From positions 50,321-114,320 of the forward strand of contig NW_025947503.1 in NCBI RefSeq assembly GCF_000764305.2: a stretch of DNA of 64,000 nt. The letters run 5' to 3'. Source of the stretch: Hyalella azteca (Eukaryota; Arthropoda; Malacostraca; Amphipoda; Hyalellidae). This document shows, one piece after another, positions 46,236-57,479 of the stretch. Made by a program: the position numbers and the translations under genes. The notes below the pieces were generated by a model. The model did no database searches. It was given only the letters and a program-made list of their open reading frames with translations, and had not been told where the DNA came from. The first letter of the stretch is position 1. Each line of letters starts with the position of its first letter.

Positions 46236-46502
46236 GTCTGGGGAATTGCTAAGCAGTGCACAAGGGCGTGCAGGCTTGCTAAGCAGTGCACAAGGGCGTG
46301 CACGCTTGCTAAGCAGTGCATGAGGACGAGCATATAGTCAGCTGAAGGCTTAATGACGTTTGGAAACTGTGCCTGCAGACAGCGTTCGTTGGCAGAATAA
46401 TCTTCTGCACTACATTTTATATACCAACCCTCCGTATGATCAAAAATTCATGAAAAAATGGTTGAGAATGGCCAGTAAACTTCATTTTCTTTCTCCTAAC
46501 AG

Positions 46503-46650
46503 TCGTTATTACGCTAGTGACTGACACTGCCGTGTCAGCAGTGCCCCTACCAGACACGCCTATTCCCAATTTAATGGTGATTGGATCGACGGAGGGGAGC
46601 TGGGAGGCGGTGGCCCAGACGGTGCAGGCTTATGCTCCCAGCAGCAAGAG
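46503..46650 (+). CDS. NLR exon D2' (copy 2)
   Basis: 148 nt between CTCCTAACAG and AAGAG|GTCAGT. Reads VITLVTDTAVSAVPLPDTP, then EGSWEAVAQTVQAYAPSSK. Joined directly to B2', as the loss of C2 would require, the frame shifts and reaches TGA within eight codons. Confidence 0.75.
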
Positions 46651-46985
46651 GTCAGTCGCGTGCCTGACTATGATATGGATCTGATGTTATTAGTCCATCC
46701 AATTTCCATTTCAGACATTTTATTTCAATTTCAATTTTATAGCGGAGCATTCATGTACTGATTGGAATTGCGAATATTGCAAATTTTTTCCCAATTAAGG
46801 AGTTTTGCGCCTCTAAGCAGTATTAGAAATTTTACCGCGTCAGCCACCGCATTGTGTTGGCCTATGGGCAGATTAGCATTAATATATCGACCACTTCCCG
46901 CTAGAGTGTGACTTGTGCTAACTTACCAGCATTGAATGCAATTACGTTAATTCTTTTATTTAAAGGACATTATATCGTCTCACAG

Positions 46986-47111
46986 GTACGGGTACATTTA
47001 TATTAAAAGGTCGGCGCTGAGCGCGGGGGAGGAGCGGCGGCTGCTGGCGCTGCTGCACGAGGAAGGCATCCGCACCGCCGGTGCAGGCGCCACGCGCAGC
47101 GAAGTCGAAGA
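46986..47111 (+). CDS. NLR exon E2' (copy 2), leucine-rich-repeat-like
   Basis: 126 nt after TCTCACAG, ending GA|GTGAGG. Reads YGYIYIKRSALSAGEERRLL then ALLHEEGIRT. Differences from E2 fall mainly in the strand. Confidence 0.8.
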
Positions 47112-47376
47112 GTGAGGATGTGTGGGGATGAGAAGGCTATAGTGGGAGATGCTGAGGGGTTAGGAAGGCTTCAGTGGAGTTATATAATATAGATGGAATT
47201 GTATTGATGATGGTAATAATAAGTTGTTAAGGGATTACATGATGTTGCCATGCAGTATCTATTATTAATTGAAGTCACTTCAGAGACAATGGGCTGTGAT
47301 GTAATTTAAGTTATCGGTATTCACAGTATTGGTATTTCGCCACTGTGTTGCTTTGACCTTCATTTCTTATTTGCAG

Positions 47377-47434
47377 TGACGGTATCCTACGTCTCTGCAT
47401 TCGTGATGAACTTCCTGTGACTTCCGGCCCGTGA
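47377..47434 (+). CDS. NLR terminal exon F2' with stop (copy 2)
   Basis: After TTATTTGCAG reads DGILRLCIRDELPVTSGP then TGA, matching the terminal exon at 37603. Confidence 0.75.
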
Positions 47435-49426
47435 CTTGCCCCCGGCAATCAAGAAGTGGCGTCAGTCTCCAGGCGCGGACCAGCCGCCGTCCTGCTGCAT
47501 CCGTGGATTGTGTGTGGAACCCAGCGGCTCTGCTGTGTTGACAATTGTTGGACACAATAATGGGACGGCTTTTTTTTTGCTTGAGGCTTCCTCATTTCAA
47601 AACTCAATTATCCCTGTTGAATCAGAGATTACTAGTTTGCAGCACAGTAACTGACGCAATTATTAACTCATCATCATGTCGACTTTTGAGTGAATTCTCA
47701 CCACGGTTGCCAGATGGCTCATAAAAACTGCCAAATTCAAGCACAATAAGGCAAAATAGGCCCACATTTCAATATTCACGATGATGTTTGTTCATTGCGT
47801 TGCAAACATTAATTTTTTTATTTTTTAATCTTGTAAAATATAATAAGGAAGTACTGCTATCATAAATTTTTGCCGGCCATCGAAATCGAAAAAAGTAATT
47901 CATGGAATTTGGCGAAAAAAAAACAGTCTGGCAAACCAGATCCTCAGTCATGCATAAGTGAAGGGTTCAGGCAGGCAACGGCCGCACGGCAAATGAGAAA
48001 TTCACGAAATTTCGTCATATTGAAGTGTGACCTCAGAATGAGTTAGCGAACATACGTCGCGAGATGTCGTCTACTCCTGAACAATTTAATTAATTAGTAG
48101 CATCTCCCAGCTCTCATCACTATTTACACAACTTCTCAGCTTAGGGTAGAAGTTAAAAACATTTGCTACATTTACATTGAAATGGTTATCAAAAATAATA
48201 ATGATTCATGCATATAACTCACTGGCGTTTTGATTGCATGTGCTAACCTTTTTAAAAGTTATATGTTTATTGATTTTCAGATTGAACCAAATTGGTTTAA
48301 TATTAAGTTATTATGTTAATATTACGAATGCATTTCTATTTTCAAACAGGAAAATTATTACATGTATAAGGAACTTTCGTAAGCCCATCTCAGGATCGTA
48401 ATTCATTAATCCGACTAAACCATACTTAGGTAACACTTGCTTGAGTACAGACAGCTTTTTCTATAACTTATAAAGACTTGTGGTGTCGGAAGCTGCTCCC
48501 AGCCTGAGAATGTAGACAGTTTTCAGCGATATTTACCAGGTCAATTGGGGCGGCTGATAGAAAAGTCTGCCAACATGAACGAAGGTAAAACACGCACAGA
48601 AGAATGGGCAACAAAGTGAACTATTTCCGACAAGATTCAACAAATTGTTTTTCATTTCGTTCTTGATTTACAAACCGCGGGCAGCGATGCTCAGCCTGGG
48701 GCCTGTGTTGGCGTGTTAACTGCGCTGGGTGGATGAGCACAGGCAGGATTTGAGTCTTTATTATTTCATTTATTATTATTACTGTTCATAATTTTTAATA
48801 TTGTTCATGATTTCTCCTCTACTGTTTCTGATTTTTACTTTCTTCTTTCTTTTCTAATCTTTTTATCCTCGTTTCATTTATAAATTATTATTGTTTCATA
48901 GCTGCTCACACCAGCTACCTTACTTTCCTGTTTTTTTTCAATGTTATTCGTGCGTTTCAAACAATAAATGAGATTCGATGACAATTTTGTCTGTCCTGCA
49001 GCGGCAAAATGAACGATTAGTCAGGAATATTTTTTATTAATAAAAACGAAATAATTAACAGAGATGCCACTAATTTGTGTTAAATTATCAGTTTGTCGAA
49101 AAATTACTTATGTCAACCTCGGGATATGCAACATTGGAGCGAGAAGCATTCGCTGCGATTTATTTCGGTAAAAATGTTCATACGAGGAGTTTAGAGTCAA
49201 CACAATTCAAAATATTTTTGTAACTGAGAATTGCACTAAATTTATCACTTTTTAATGAATCAATTCCAACTATCATATTTTTTCAGTTCATTCGTTGAAC
49301 ATTACGATCAATTTGTATGCTAACTATTCAGTAAATAACATTGAGCGTAAATGAAAGTTATTACTGATTCATTTGCGAATACATAAGAAAATGAATACGA
49401 TTCTCCTTCTGCACCAGAAGGATTCA
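47435..49426. repeat. 3' flank of copy 2, homologous to 37661-39970
   Basis: Collinear with the copy 1 flank, with indels. Includes the shared AAACCGCGAGCAGCGATGCT-type block at 48670. No gene recognised. Confidence 0.7.
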
Positions 49427-49460
49427 CGTCGGGCTCGCACCAGGAACTGCGAGCCCGACG
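49427..49460. other. Perfect 13-bp inverted repeat at the duplication boundary
   Basis: CGTCGGGCTCGCA (49427-49439) pairs exactly with TGCGAGCCCGACG (49448-49460) across an 8-base loop. Homology between the two copies ends immediately to its left. A weaker hairpin (GCATCTG with CAGATGC) follows within 40 bases. Confidence 0.85.
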
Positions 49461-51649
49461 CCAGCTCATGCATCTGCACTGGTGAGCGTCAGATGCAGAG
49501 TTACTGAAGAGGTGTGGGGGTAAGTGCCAGTCATTCACCACGCAGTAAGCAATATAGAAAATGAAAAGAAACTGGAGCTGGAAATTCATTGCAATTTATT
49601 TTAATAACAAGAAGGCATTGGAAAATAAATATTAAGCAATGGAAAAATAGTGTACATCTTGGCAACGTGAACACCTGATGAAGAGTAGATTTAACAAATT
49701 ATCGTCTTTTGAGATATGAATAACGAAATGATAATACGTACAATATAACAATTATTCAGATAACAAAAAGGAACCTATTAGAGCTTAAACTAGTAACATA
49801 ACTGGTTTGAATAAGAAAAGCAGTAACATAAAATCTAATCACATATAAACTTTGTCCAAATTAGTATCAATAAAATTTATTTCTTGTTCGGCTATGCTCG
49901 AATTTTTCCAATACCATGCAAACTTGCTGAATTATGTCAATTCAAAATAAGTAATATTTAGTTAATTTAATTGAAAATTACAGAATTAATCAGGAAGATT
50001 TCGAATCTGTTATTTTTGGTGAGAAAGCGAAATAAATGTTCTATCAAGATAGAACATATATCGCTTCCATCAGGCAACGTGAGGGAGATGGCGGCGGCAG
50101 GTCAAGTTCATCTCTTTTATGAGGCGCTGTTGCTGGTCGTTCAAACTATGCAGTCTGCTGCTCCACGTCCCGTGTGGGCGACGGGGAGGAAGATAGAAGA
50201 AAGAGGTTAGCTATCAAGAAGAGGTTAGCTATCGTTCCATCACGAATTATTTATTATATTATAGCCCTCTTTAGACAATGTACTGAAGTGATTATAAATA
50301 ACAAAAAGTGATTAGGTTACAATGCATGTAGTGATCTTCGATTTTGAAATTCCAGTTAACGACGATCAAAATTTCGAAGTGGAATTAATCCGTAGTAGAT
50401 GAAGTCAGAACATACATGGTCATGATATCGAGCACCAATAATCTTTAATGGTACAAGCCGACAACAGTAGAAAATGCTGCATGGACAATAAAAGGGCCGC
50501 CTAATGTAAACCTTCCCTCGTGTCACTGCAAGCTGTCCACTGTCTCCACACTGTCTCCATGAACACCGAGGCCCACCCTTCTTCTTTATTAAGAACGTAT
50601 ACAACAATACTGCTACTAGTCCTGTTATTGTTCTAGCGTTAATTACAGGATTTCTACTGGGAAAAAAAGTTTGCATATGACATGGTAAAAATCACCAGAT
50701 ATTCATATGGGCAAAGAAAATTATATAGATTCTCTGGTAGATGTCGGGCCGTTAGTTTGCGTACAATAGGTGTTCCGAAATGCTATTACTTAAAAAATTG
50801 CAGCGCTGCCACACATTAGTAAAACTTCTCGACTTTCCATGCATGCTAGTAATGCAATAATGTGGAGGTAATGTTGGGGATGAACTTTGTCGTCAACGTG
50901 CAATGCGCACTAAAACTTTTGTCGTGAATGTTCATTCAATTTCAATTCTTTTGCCTGACTCGGCTGGCGTGTTAAAAAGTAAAACGTAGAAACTGTATTA
51001 ATACAAATCCTTTAATTATGCCTTAATTTGATTGGGTGGTTAACAGCAGAGCGCAATCATCAACTCTTATCATAGCCGCTTCTTATAAGGCTACGTTGTG
51101 AAGAAAACTTTAGAATTGTTCACCCAGCCATAATTTTTTGTAAAGGGAAGAAGAAAACGTTCATAGAAAATTTTCAAGCGTAAACTGAACCATTTCCGAG
51201 CATCCTCGTACCAATATTAAAATACTATTCAATTGCCTGCCTCGTGTTCTCAGAAGTACCATGCCATGAAGTACTCAAAATACCAATTGTGCAGTGTGCA
51301 CTCATTACATCCTGAACATTCCCTTACGCCGCCCTTACACGCCATGTTGCGTAATGTTAAAGGCTGCCCCCGCCTCAACTTAAAGCGTAAGGGCTTATTT
51401 GTAAGGCTATCTTGATATGGATTAAAGGAATGACGCTTTTCTCGGTGAATTTCTTCTTTCCAGATAAGGAACCCCGCATGAATAACATTACATGTTGGCA
51501 TATCTTATAAAGAGAAATGAAATGACGCAATTACAAATGTATCATCCATATTAATTTCGTTAGTGACATCAGATAAGAACATACAAGTTACTACGCTTCA
51601 GATTATAATAATAATAATATATAATACAATAAAGCGATTTCAGCGTTTA
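49461..51649. other. No gene recognised
   Basis: AT-rich. A minus-strand frame at 50356-50676 has a hydrophobic N-terminal stretch but no recognisable family and no supporting exon signals, so it is not called. Confidence 0.45.
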
Positions 51650-51870
51650 TCAGGCCGTAGGCCTGTTGCCGATTCTTAACAATTTAACATCTTAACATTG
51701 CACAGCATATTGCGAGCTTGAACTCGCAAGTAACTCTTTCATAATTTCTTGCTTAACCGCCCGGCCTCCTCGCCGATTCCGACCAGACACTGGCGCACAG
51801 AGCTGGGATTGAACCCGCGCCTCTCTGCTCCAATCCTGGTACTCTGAACGTTAAAAACTGGGCCACCCTG
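51650..51870 (-). mobile_element. tRNA-derived SINE, minus strand
   Basis: On the minus strand an A-box-like TGGCCCAGTTTTTAACG (51865-51849) is followed by a B-box GGTTCAATCCC (51815-51805), the internal promoter arrangement of tRNA genes. The downstream end (51680-51650) contains AAGAATCGGCAACAGGCC, the same tail as at 4085, 10838 and 18856. The A-box is imperfect and no cloverleaf is kept, so this is a SINE and not a functional tRNA gene. Confidence 0.65.
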
Positions 51871-52189
51871 CCCAAATAGATGACTAGAATAGTAGTTTAG
51901 TGTGCAGTAAAGAGAAAATTTCGAAGTCGGAATGATGTAAACTTGAATGAAATGGGATGGGGGAGGGGAATTTTTGTTCAGAGAAAACTGACATGTATAA
52001 TCTATCTGGTAAATAGAGCCACTTGCCGCTATCATTATTAAGTAGGAAAATCAAAAACCTCCTGGCAGCAACACGTGGAACTTGATTATTGCAATCAACG
52101 GGAAAATAATGATGTCGGTAGTTTTATATACGCCCAACATGAAGGATCAATAATATATACACTAAAATGACACTATTTATACCCGCTAG

Positions 52190-52600
52190 TAATTCATGAA
52201 TAAATAACTCAGTATGAGTCACTCAGAGTTGGCCGCAACTAATAGATGAATAAATAAGACAGTATGAGTTACTCAGAGTTGGCCGCAACTAATACATGAA
52301 TAAATAAGACAGTATGAGTTACTCAGGGTTGGTCTTGGGCGGTTATAAATATGCCCAACATGAAGGATCAATAATATATACACTAAAATTACACTATTTA
52401 TAGCGGCAACTAATAGATGAATAAATAAGACAGTATGAGTTACTCAGAGTTGGTCTTGGGCGGTTGTGTTTAAATATGTCCAACATGAATGATCAATAAT
52501 ATATACACTAAAATGACACCATGTATACCCGCAACTAATGCATGAATAAATAAGACAGTATGAGTTACTCAGAGTTGGTCTTGGGCGGTTGTGGCGGCCC
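52190..52600. repeat. Complex tandem repeat with TATGAGTTACTCAGAGTTGG
   Basis: Units of ATAAATAAGACAGTATGAGT plus TACTCAGAGTTGGTCTTGGG recur about five times, in short and long forms; the long form includes GATCAATAATATATACACTA. Confidence 0.85.
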
Positions 52601-52674
52601 TCGCACGGTGGGCGGGGAGGCCTTGTATGAGGCGCACGGCTTGTCTGTACAGCGCAATAACTTCACGTGTCGGG

Positions 52675-52800
52675 GCTAATAATTATCATGTACGTCATTT
52701 ATTAATAATTATCATGTACGTCATTAATGAATAATTATCATGTACGTCATTAATGAATAATTATCATGTACGTCATTAATGAATAATTATCATGTACGAC
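52675..52800. repeat. 25-bp minisatellite, about 5 units
   Basis: Units of AATAATTATCATGTACGTCA followed by TTAATG repeat with near-perfect identity. Confidence 0.9.
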
Positions 52801-53224
52801 TGTGCCCGACGCTTGAATTTTAATTGATAATTGATGGAATTATAATTTATTGAAAATATTTGTAGTTATTCCTAAGAGATTAAGAGATAGATGTCTATAA
52901 TTCGCCTCCTGTTAATTTAGGGTATTAAGCAGCAATCTATCATCAAAAGTTTACCGTTACTCTGAGAGAACCACGATAATTCGATGGATATTCCATAATT
53001 TTGAATTCCAGTATATGGGCAGCACTGAACGGAACGCGTTGGGGCATGGACCGCGGGGGCAGCTCGAAAGGTTGTGGTTGGGGTGATAACGAACACACCC
53101 GCAGTCTCCCGGCTCTGTCACCTTTCACCTACCCATTTGCGATCTTATTGCCAAGTAAAGAAAATATTGGTTAGGCTATTGATCTTGTTTTATTGTCAAC
53201 TCCGACCCCCATTCGCTGAAATTT

Positions 53225-53620
53225 CGTTAGCATCAGTTCAGCCGTTTCTAAAATAAAATAAAATTAGTGTTAATAACTTTTTACATTCAATTCAAAAGTT
53301 TTCCCAAATCCACAAATTTATTCGCTTTAAAGCGGTAAAAAGTCTTTCATAATATCACTAGACTCAGTTTAGCCGTTTCTAAAATGGAATTAGAATTCAT
53401 AACTTGTTAAATTCAACTGGAACGTTCTACCAAACCAAGAAATTTATTTTCATAAGGAGGCAAAAAGCCTGAAATAAATTCACGCGACAATCAGTTTAGA
53501 CGTTTTCCAAATCAGATGTAGTATTCATAACTTTTCAAATTCAGCTCGAAAGTTCTCCCAGACCTAGAAATTTATTCACTTTAAATGCGACAAAAAGTCT
53601 TATAATTTCACGATTATCGC
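53225..53620. repeat. Tandem repeat of about 120 bp, 3 units
   Basis: Blocks starting near CAGTTCAGCCGTTTCTAAAA and containing AAATTTATTCGCTTTAAAGC recur three times with considerable divergence. Confidence 0.75.
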
Positions 53621-53735
53621 TGGTTCCACATATCACCTGTAACGGATCACATTTGTTCAGAGCTGCTGACCCTGGCGCGACGTCCCTGAGTCAGCTGCCA
53701 GTAGCGGGGCTCCGTATCTCACCGTCGTCGAGTTG

Positions 53736-53964
53736 TCAACCCAGAGCATCAGGCAATGGATATGAAATGTGGCGAGGAAGCGGGATGTTACTAGGGGAAG
53801 CGATATACATGTATGTCAACCCAGAGCATCAGGCAATGGATGTGAAATGTGGCGAGGAAGCGGGGATGTTACTAGGGGAAGCGATATATGTCAACCCAGA
53901 GCATCAGGCAATGGATGTGAAATGTGGCGAGGAAGCGGGGATGTTACTAGGGGAAGCGATATAG
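53736..53964. repeat. 72-bp minisatellite, 3 units
   Basis: Units from GTCAACCCAGAGCATCAGGC to GGGGAAGCGATATA repeat three times with near identity. The first has one base fewer in the GGGG run and an extra ACATGTAT. An open frame follows from a period divisible by three. Confidence 0.9.
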
Positions 53965-54552
53965 GTATATGAGATAGAGCTTGTTTTTTTTCTACATGTG
54001 TTGAATCGGGATGAGTTAGAGTAATTCAGAGCCGATGATTTCAAGCAGCAATTTTATTTCTGATATCTTTTTTCTAAAATTGCTGTTAAAAAAATATCCA
54101 CGAGCTATATTATATTTGAATTATTTATGATTGGTTACGAAATGGCCAATTAATATAGAGGAATAGCAGGTTACAAGATTGAAAATTTAATTGTCAACAA
54201 TTCGACGAAAATGTACCTCTGTAGTAATGACTACTATAAAACGAAGTCTACATTATTATTCGATGTATCAATAATGTCAAAACAGAATATTTTCGAACAT
54301 TTTCGGGGTACTTGGCAGTATTTGTGTTTTACTTTTCAAACATAAGTATACATAACTAAAAAATTAAGAAAACTGTTTAATCGACGGGCAATAAATAGGA
54401 CCACAAAACTTTTTTAGCAACATATATATCTATGTGTTTTCTATTTTTATTTGTAAATATATGTAGCGCCCGCTACATATTTAAGTAGCGATACGAGGTT
54501 TTGCCGCTACAGCGCTACCGCTACATTTATAGATAAAGCCATTAGATTTTAC
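53965..54552. other. No gene recognised
   Basis: AT-rich non-coding sequence with a short GTAGCG-rich inverted motif near 54465-54525. Confidence 0.5.
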
Positions 54553-54841
54553 TTAAGGGGACCGGCTACTCTCCAACAAAACTTTTTTTGTTTACAGACG
54601 GATCGTTTTGAAACTTGGTACACATATGTAAAACGGAAATCTAAGACTTTTTCGTTCATGTAAATTTAAAAAAAAATGAAAGAAAACGTGGAATTAATAG
54701 AAAACGGCAAATAAGGGGTACTCTGAAAAAAGTCTATAACTTTTGCAAATCACATGCTACAATGTCGAGACAAATATCATTCGATTTGTAACAACAATAT
54801 CTAGCGACTGTAGAGCCCCAATTTTTTATTTTCCTCATCGN
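54553..54841. mobile_element. Foldback/TTAA element, left part only
   Basis: Starts TTAAGGGGACCGGC and follows the left arm of the element at 60757 (ATGTCGAGACAAATATCATTC, ATCTAGCGACTGTAGAGCC). It stops at a single N at 54841; the right arm is absent. Confidence 0.6.
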
Positions 54842-56298
54842 GGCCATACTTAAAACTTTTTATTTAACATTATCGTTGCATGTAGTTTCCCCAACGCCTA
54901 AAGACGGAAGTACTTCGTAGAGCCTATGAATCTAGTGCTTAGTAAGTTTTATCAATTCTCATTCCATTAATCATTTGCTTTCAATTTTCAGGTCTTTCCA
55001 TTTGATTGGCCAAGAGAAAATTTGCGAGCAAAATGACATGAAGATATAAAATTGACTTTACGAGACTCACTGGCGGTCAAAAATTGGCATACGGAGGACG
55101 AGTAATCGGAAAAGTGGCCGAGCAAGAGCTTTTATGTTTCACTCATTACACTCCATGGCTGTTGTCTGACATTTTTGTGTTATTATCCGTCTTTATAAAG
55201 AATTAGCCGATCTGTGGGCAAAGCTGCACTACAAAAATATTGCATCGTCTTCAAAATAAACCTGAAACATGAGATGAATCAGAGCAGGGATTACATTTTA
55301 CCAAAACTCATGATTATGTTATCACATAATCATGAATGATTATAGAATATATGGGGCTCTTCGTCGGGCATGATATTCATTAACCATCTAATTGAATGAG
55401 ATAATAGCGCCGAACTTTAACTGTTTTTTGCATTACTCTTATTGTAGAGCTTCTAGTAAAATTCAAACACTAACTCACCACAACTTATGAAATTTAATCA
55501 GCCATGGTATGTACCACCAAAACTTGTTTATGTACATGTTAAATACTTTATAATAGACCCAATAAATTGTAAGAACTCGCAGCACACTTCTGAGGAAACG
55601 TTTGAACTGCGGAGGATCCGTGAGAGCATTACAATTCAACGGAGGCCTCATGTGTCTGAGCATTGTTAACGAGAACGTTAATAATACCTAATATGTCACT
55701 GCCTTATATATTCCCACATAACAACTGATTTTTTTCTATTTAGAAAGAAAGTAATACCATCTTCCTACAAACATAGTGTGCGTATGGGACTTTCTTGTAG
55801 GCTAGTCCTTTGGGAACGTTTACTAAGCTATTAAGGATAAGGATATATTATATTATAATATTATAAGGATAAGAACATTCCATTTAAAAGTGTTCAACAA
55901 GTCGACCACACTCTCCTCCTTACCATTATTGCGATCTACGACCTTCTTCCTAGCATAATTCAGTAGCTATTTATATGCTTTATCCTTTACATTAAATACC
56001 GATCTCCCGTCAGGGCAGTCCAGAAGGGAGTCCCCAAAACTTGACTGTATCTATCCCTGGCGCGCCTGAAATACGCTATGACTGACTGCTTTTTAGTGGC
56101 AACATCGCATAACAGGCTGATTGTCGTATCATCTTTGTTACCACCCCGATGCTTCACGCTGCAGAGGCGGTAAATCATCCGTCACGCTTTTCACAACATG
56201 ATGCTTCACGCTATCAGGCACGTGGTCCTCCTTCGTCCACATTTCCCAGCGCGTGCATGACCATCGAAATAAAAAGCTACAACCCACACCCAGAGTGC
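54842..56298. other. No gene recognised
   Basis: Non-coding sequence; a minus-strand frame at 55987-56178 has no recognisable motif. Confidence 0.45.
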
Positions 56299-56311
56299 TG
56301 ATACCAACATG

Positions 56312-56428
56312 GATGAACTCACCTTCCAGGTGAGGATGTCGGTCCAGAGTCGGAAGAACTCACTTTCCAGGGGCGACTGTCGGTTCAGAGTCGGTCACCA
56401 TCCAGGTGCGGATGTCGATCTAGAGTCG
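56312..56428 (-). repeat. 41-bp triplication of the calpain exon end and donor
   Basis: Three units (56312-56352, 56353-56393, 56394-56428) repeat the exon 3' end. On the minus strand the unit farthest from the exon reads CGACTCTGGACCGACATCCT and then ACCTGGAAG|GTGAGT, an intact LWTDILTWK with a consensus donor. The unit joined to the exon carries TAG instead of TGG. Confidence 0.8.
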
Positions 56429-56526
56429 GATGAACTCGCGCAACCCAAATTTGCCGGAGCGGTCGATGTCCATCATGGAGATCACGGAGCGGCAGATGTC
56501 CTTAGTGAAGACTTCGAACGCGAACT
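56399..56526 (-). pseudogene. Calpain-like penta-EF-hand exon with in-frame stop
   Basis: On the minus strand an acceptor (CTGACCCCGCAG) precedes a frame reading FAFEVFTKDICRSVISMM, then DIDRSGKFGLRE. The last 12 residues fit the EF-hand loop (D-x-D-x-S-G-x-F-x3-E), and CRS..MMD before it with EFIRL after it resemble the penta-EF-hand domain of calpain large subunits, Ca2+-activated cysteine proteases. Where calpains usually have LW, the frame has L then TAG (56422-56420), followed by IDIRTW. A donor ATG|GTGACC could end the exon at 56399. The stop and the neighbouring repeat suggest a pseudogene or an assembly error. No other calpain exon was found in the window. Confidence 0.65.
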
Positions 56527-56599
56527 CTGCGGGGTCAGAGGTTGAGTTGAAATTCAAAATCAGGTTGAAGTTATAACTGGACAGTTGGCAGTGCAGCGA

Positions 56600-57210
56600 T
56601 GACATGCTCTCAACATACGATTTGCTTCCTCAGTTCTTAAAAGGTAATCTTTATCAAAATAAGGAGTTTACAACAGCCTGCGTCAGTCTTACCCACTCAC
56701 CCCTCTTCATGGCATAGATGAGAACATGAAGCCGGGCCACATGGTATATGGCAAAAGGGACATTTGGCGAAAGGGTCACTTGGTATATGGAGAATATACC
56801 ATAAGCCATGGTATATGGCTCATGATATATGGCTTCGCCATATGGTGGTGAGCCGATGGTGATATATGATGAGCCGATGGTGAGGCACTGGAGGCCTGCG
56901 CTGCGCGCGGCGGTTCCTCTGCAGGAGCGCGACGCTGCGTCGTCGTCATCGACCTCGTGAGGAGGACTCGGTGCTGCGGGCTGTGCCAGAACGACGCGGA
57001 GGAGAGGGGTTCAAAAGGTGGTCCTAGAAGGGTTGAAAAGCGTAAAGGGGTTGCAAAGCGTTCCGGCACCAAGGATTTTCACAAATCTATAAATAGAAAA
57101 CAGTATCTTTAACATTAGTATCGCGGGATCATATGAATCTTATTTTACTTCAACTTAAAATAGCATACCTAGCGACGGAACGGTGAATAATATACGGTAG
57201 CAGTAACAAC
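56600..57210. other. No gene recognised; ATGGTATATGGC reiterations
   Basis: Repeats of ATGGTATATGGC and related words occur at 56740-56850. The GC-rich block at 56880-57020 has a minus-strand frame rich in Ala, Ser and Pro without recognisable domain. Confidence 0.45.
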
Positions 57211-57214
57211 AAGA

Positions 57215-57335
57215 GGACAAAGGATAATTAACAGGTTAACATAAGGATAAAAGGATATCCTAAAGATAACAGGATATCATAAGGGTAACAGGACAACATA
57301 AGGATAACAGGACAACATAAGGATAACTACTGACG
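57215..57335. repeat. Degenerate 18-bp repeat
   Basis: Units resembling ACATAAGGATAACAGGAC repeat about five times. Confidence 0.8.
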
Positions 57336-57377
57336 CAGGGAGTTGCGACAGCCCCCGCAGTAGAGCCCCTGATGCAG

Positions 57378-57475
57378 GCGCCCTCGTATACCCTCACCAG
57401 GCGCCCTCGTGTACCCTCACCAGGCGCCCTCGTATACCCTCACCAGGCGCCCTCGTATACCCTCACCAGACGAGT
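57378..57475. repeat. 23-bp minisatellite, about 4 units
   Basis: Units contain CAGGCGCCCTCGTATACCCT followed by CAC. Confidence 0.9.
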
Positions 57476-57479
57476 GACC

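Noticed and set aside
50356..50676. Minus-strand frame with a hydrophobic start
   Set aside because: No domain, no splice context and ordinary length for chance in this window.
51805..51865. Functional tRNA gene
   Set aside because: A and B boxes are present but no cloverleaf with acceptor stem could be formed and the sequence continues into a SINE tail.
56776..57072. Minus-strand Ala/Ser/Pro-rich frame
   Set aside because: It runs into ATGGTATATGGC repeats and has no recognisable motif; another frame of the same block is equally open.
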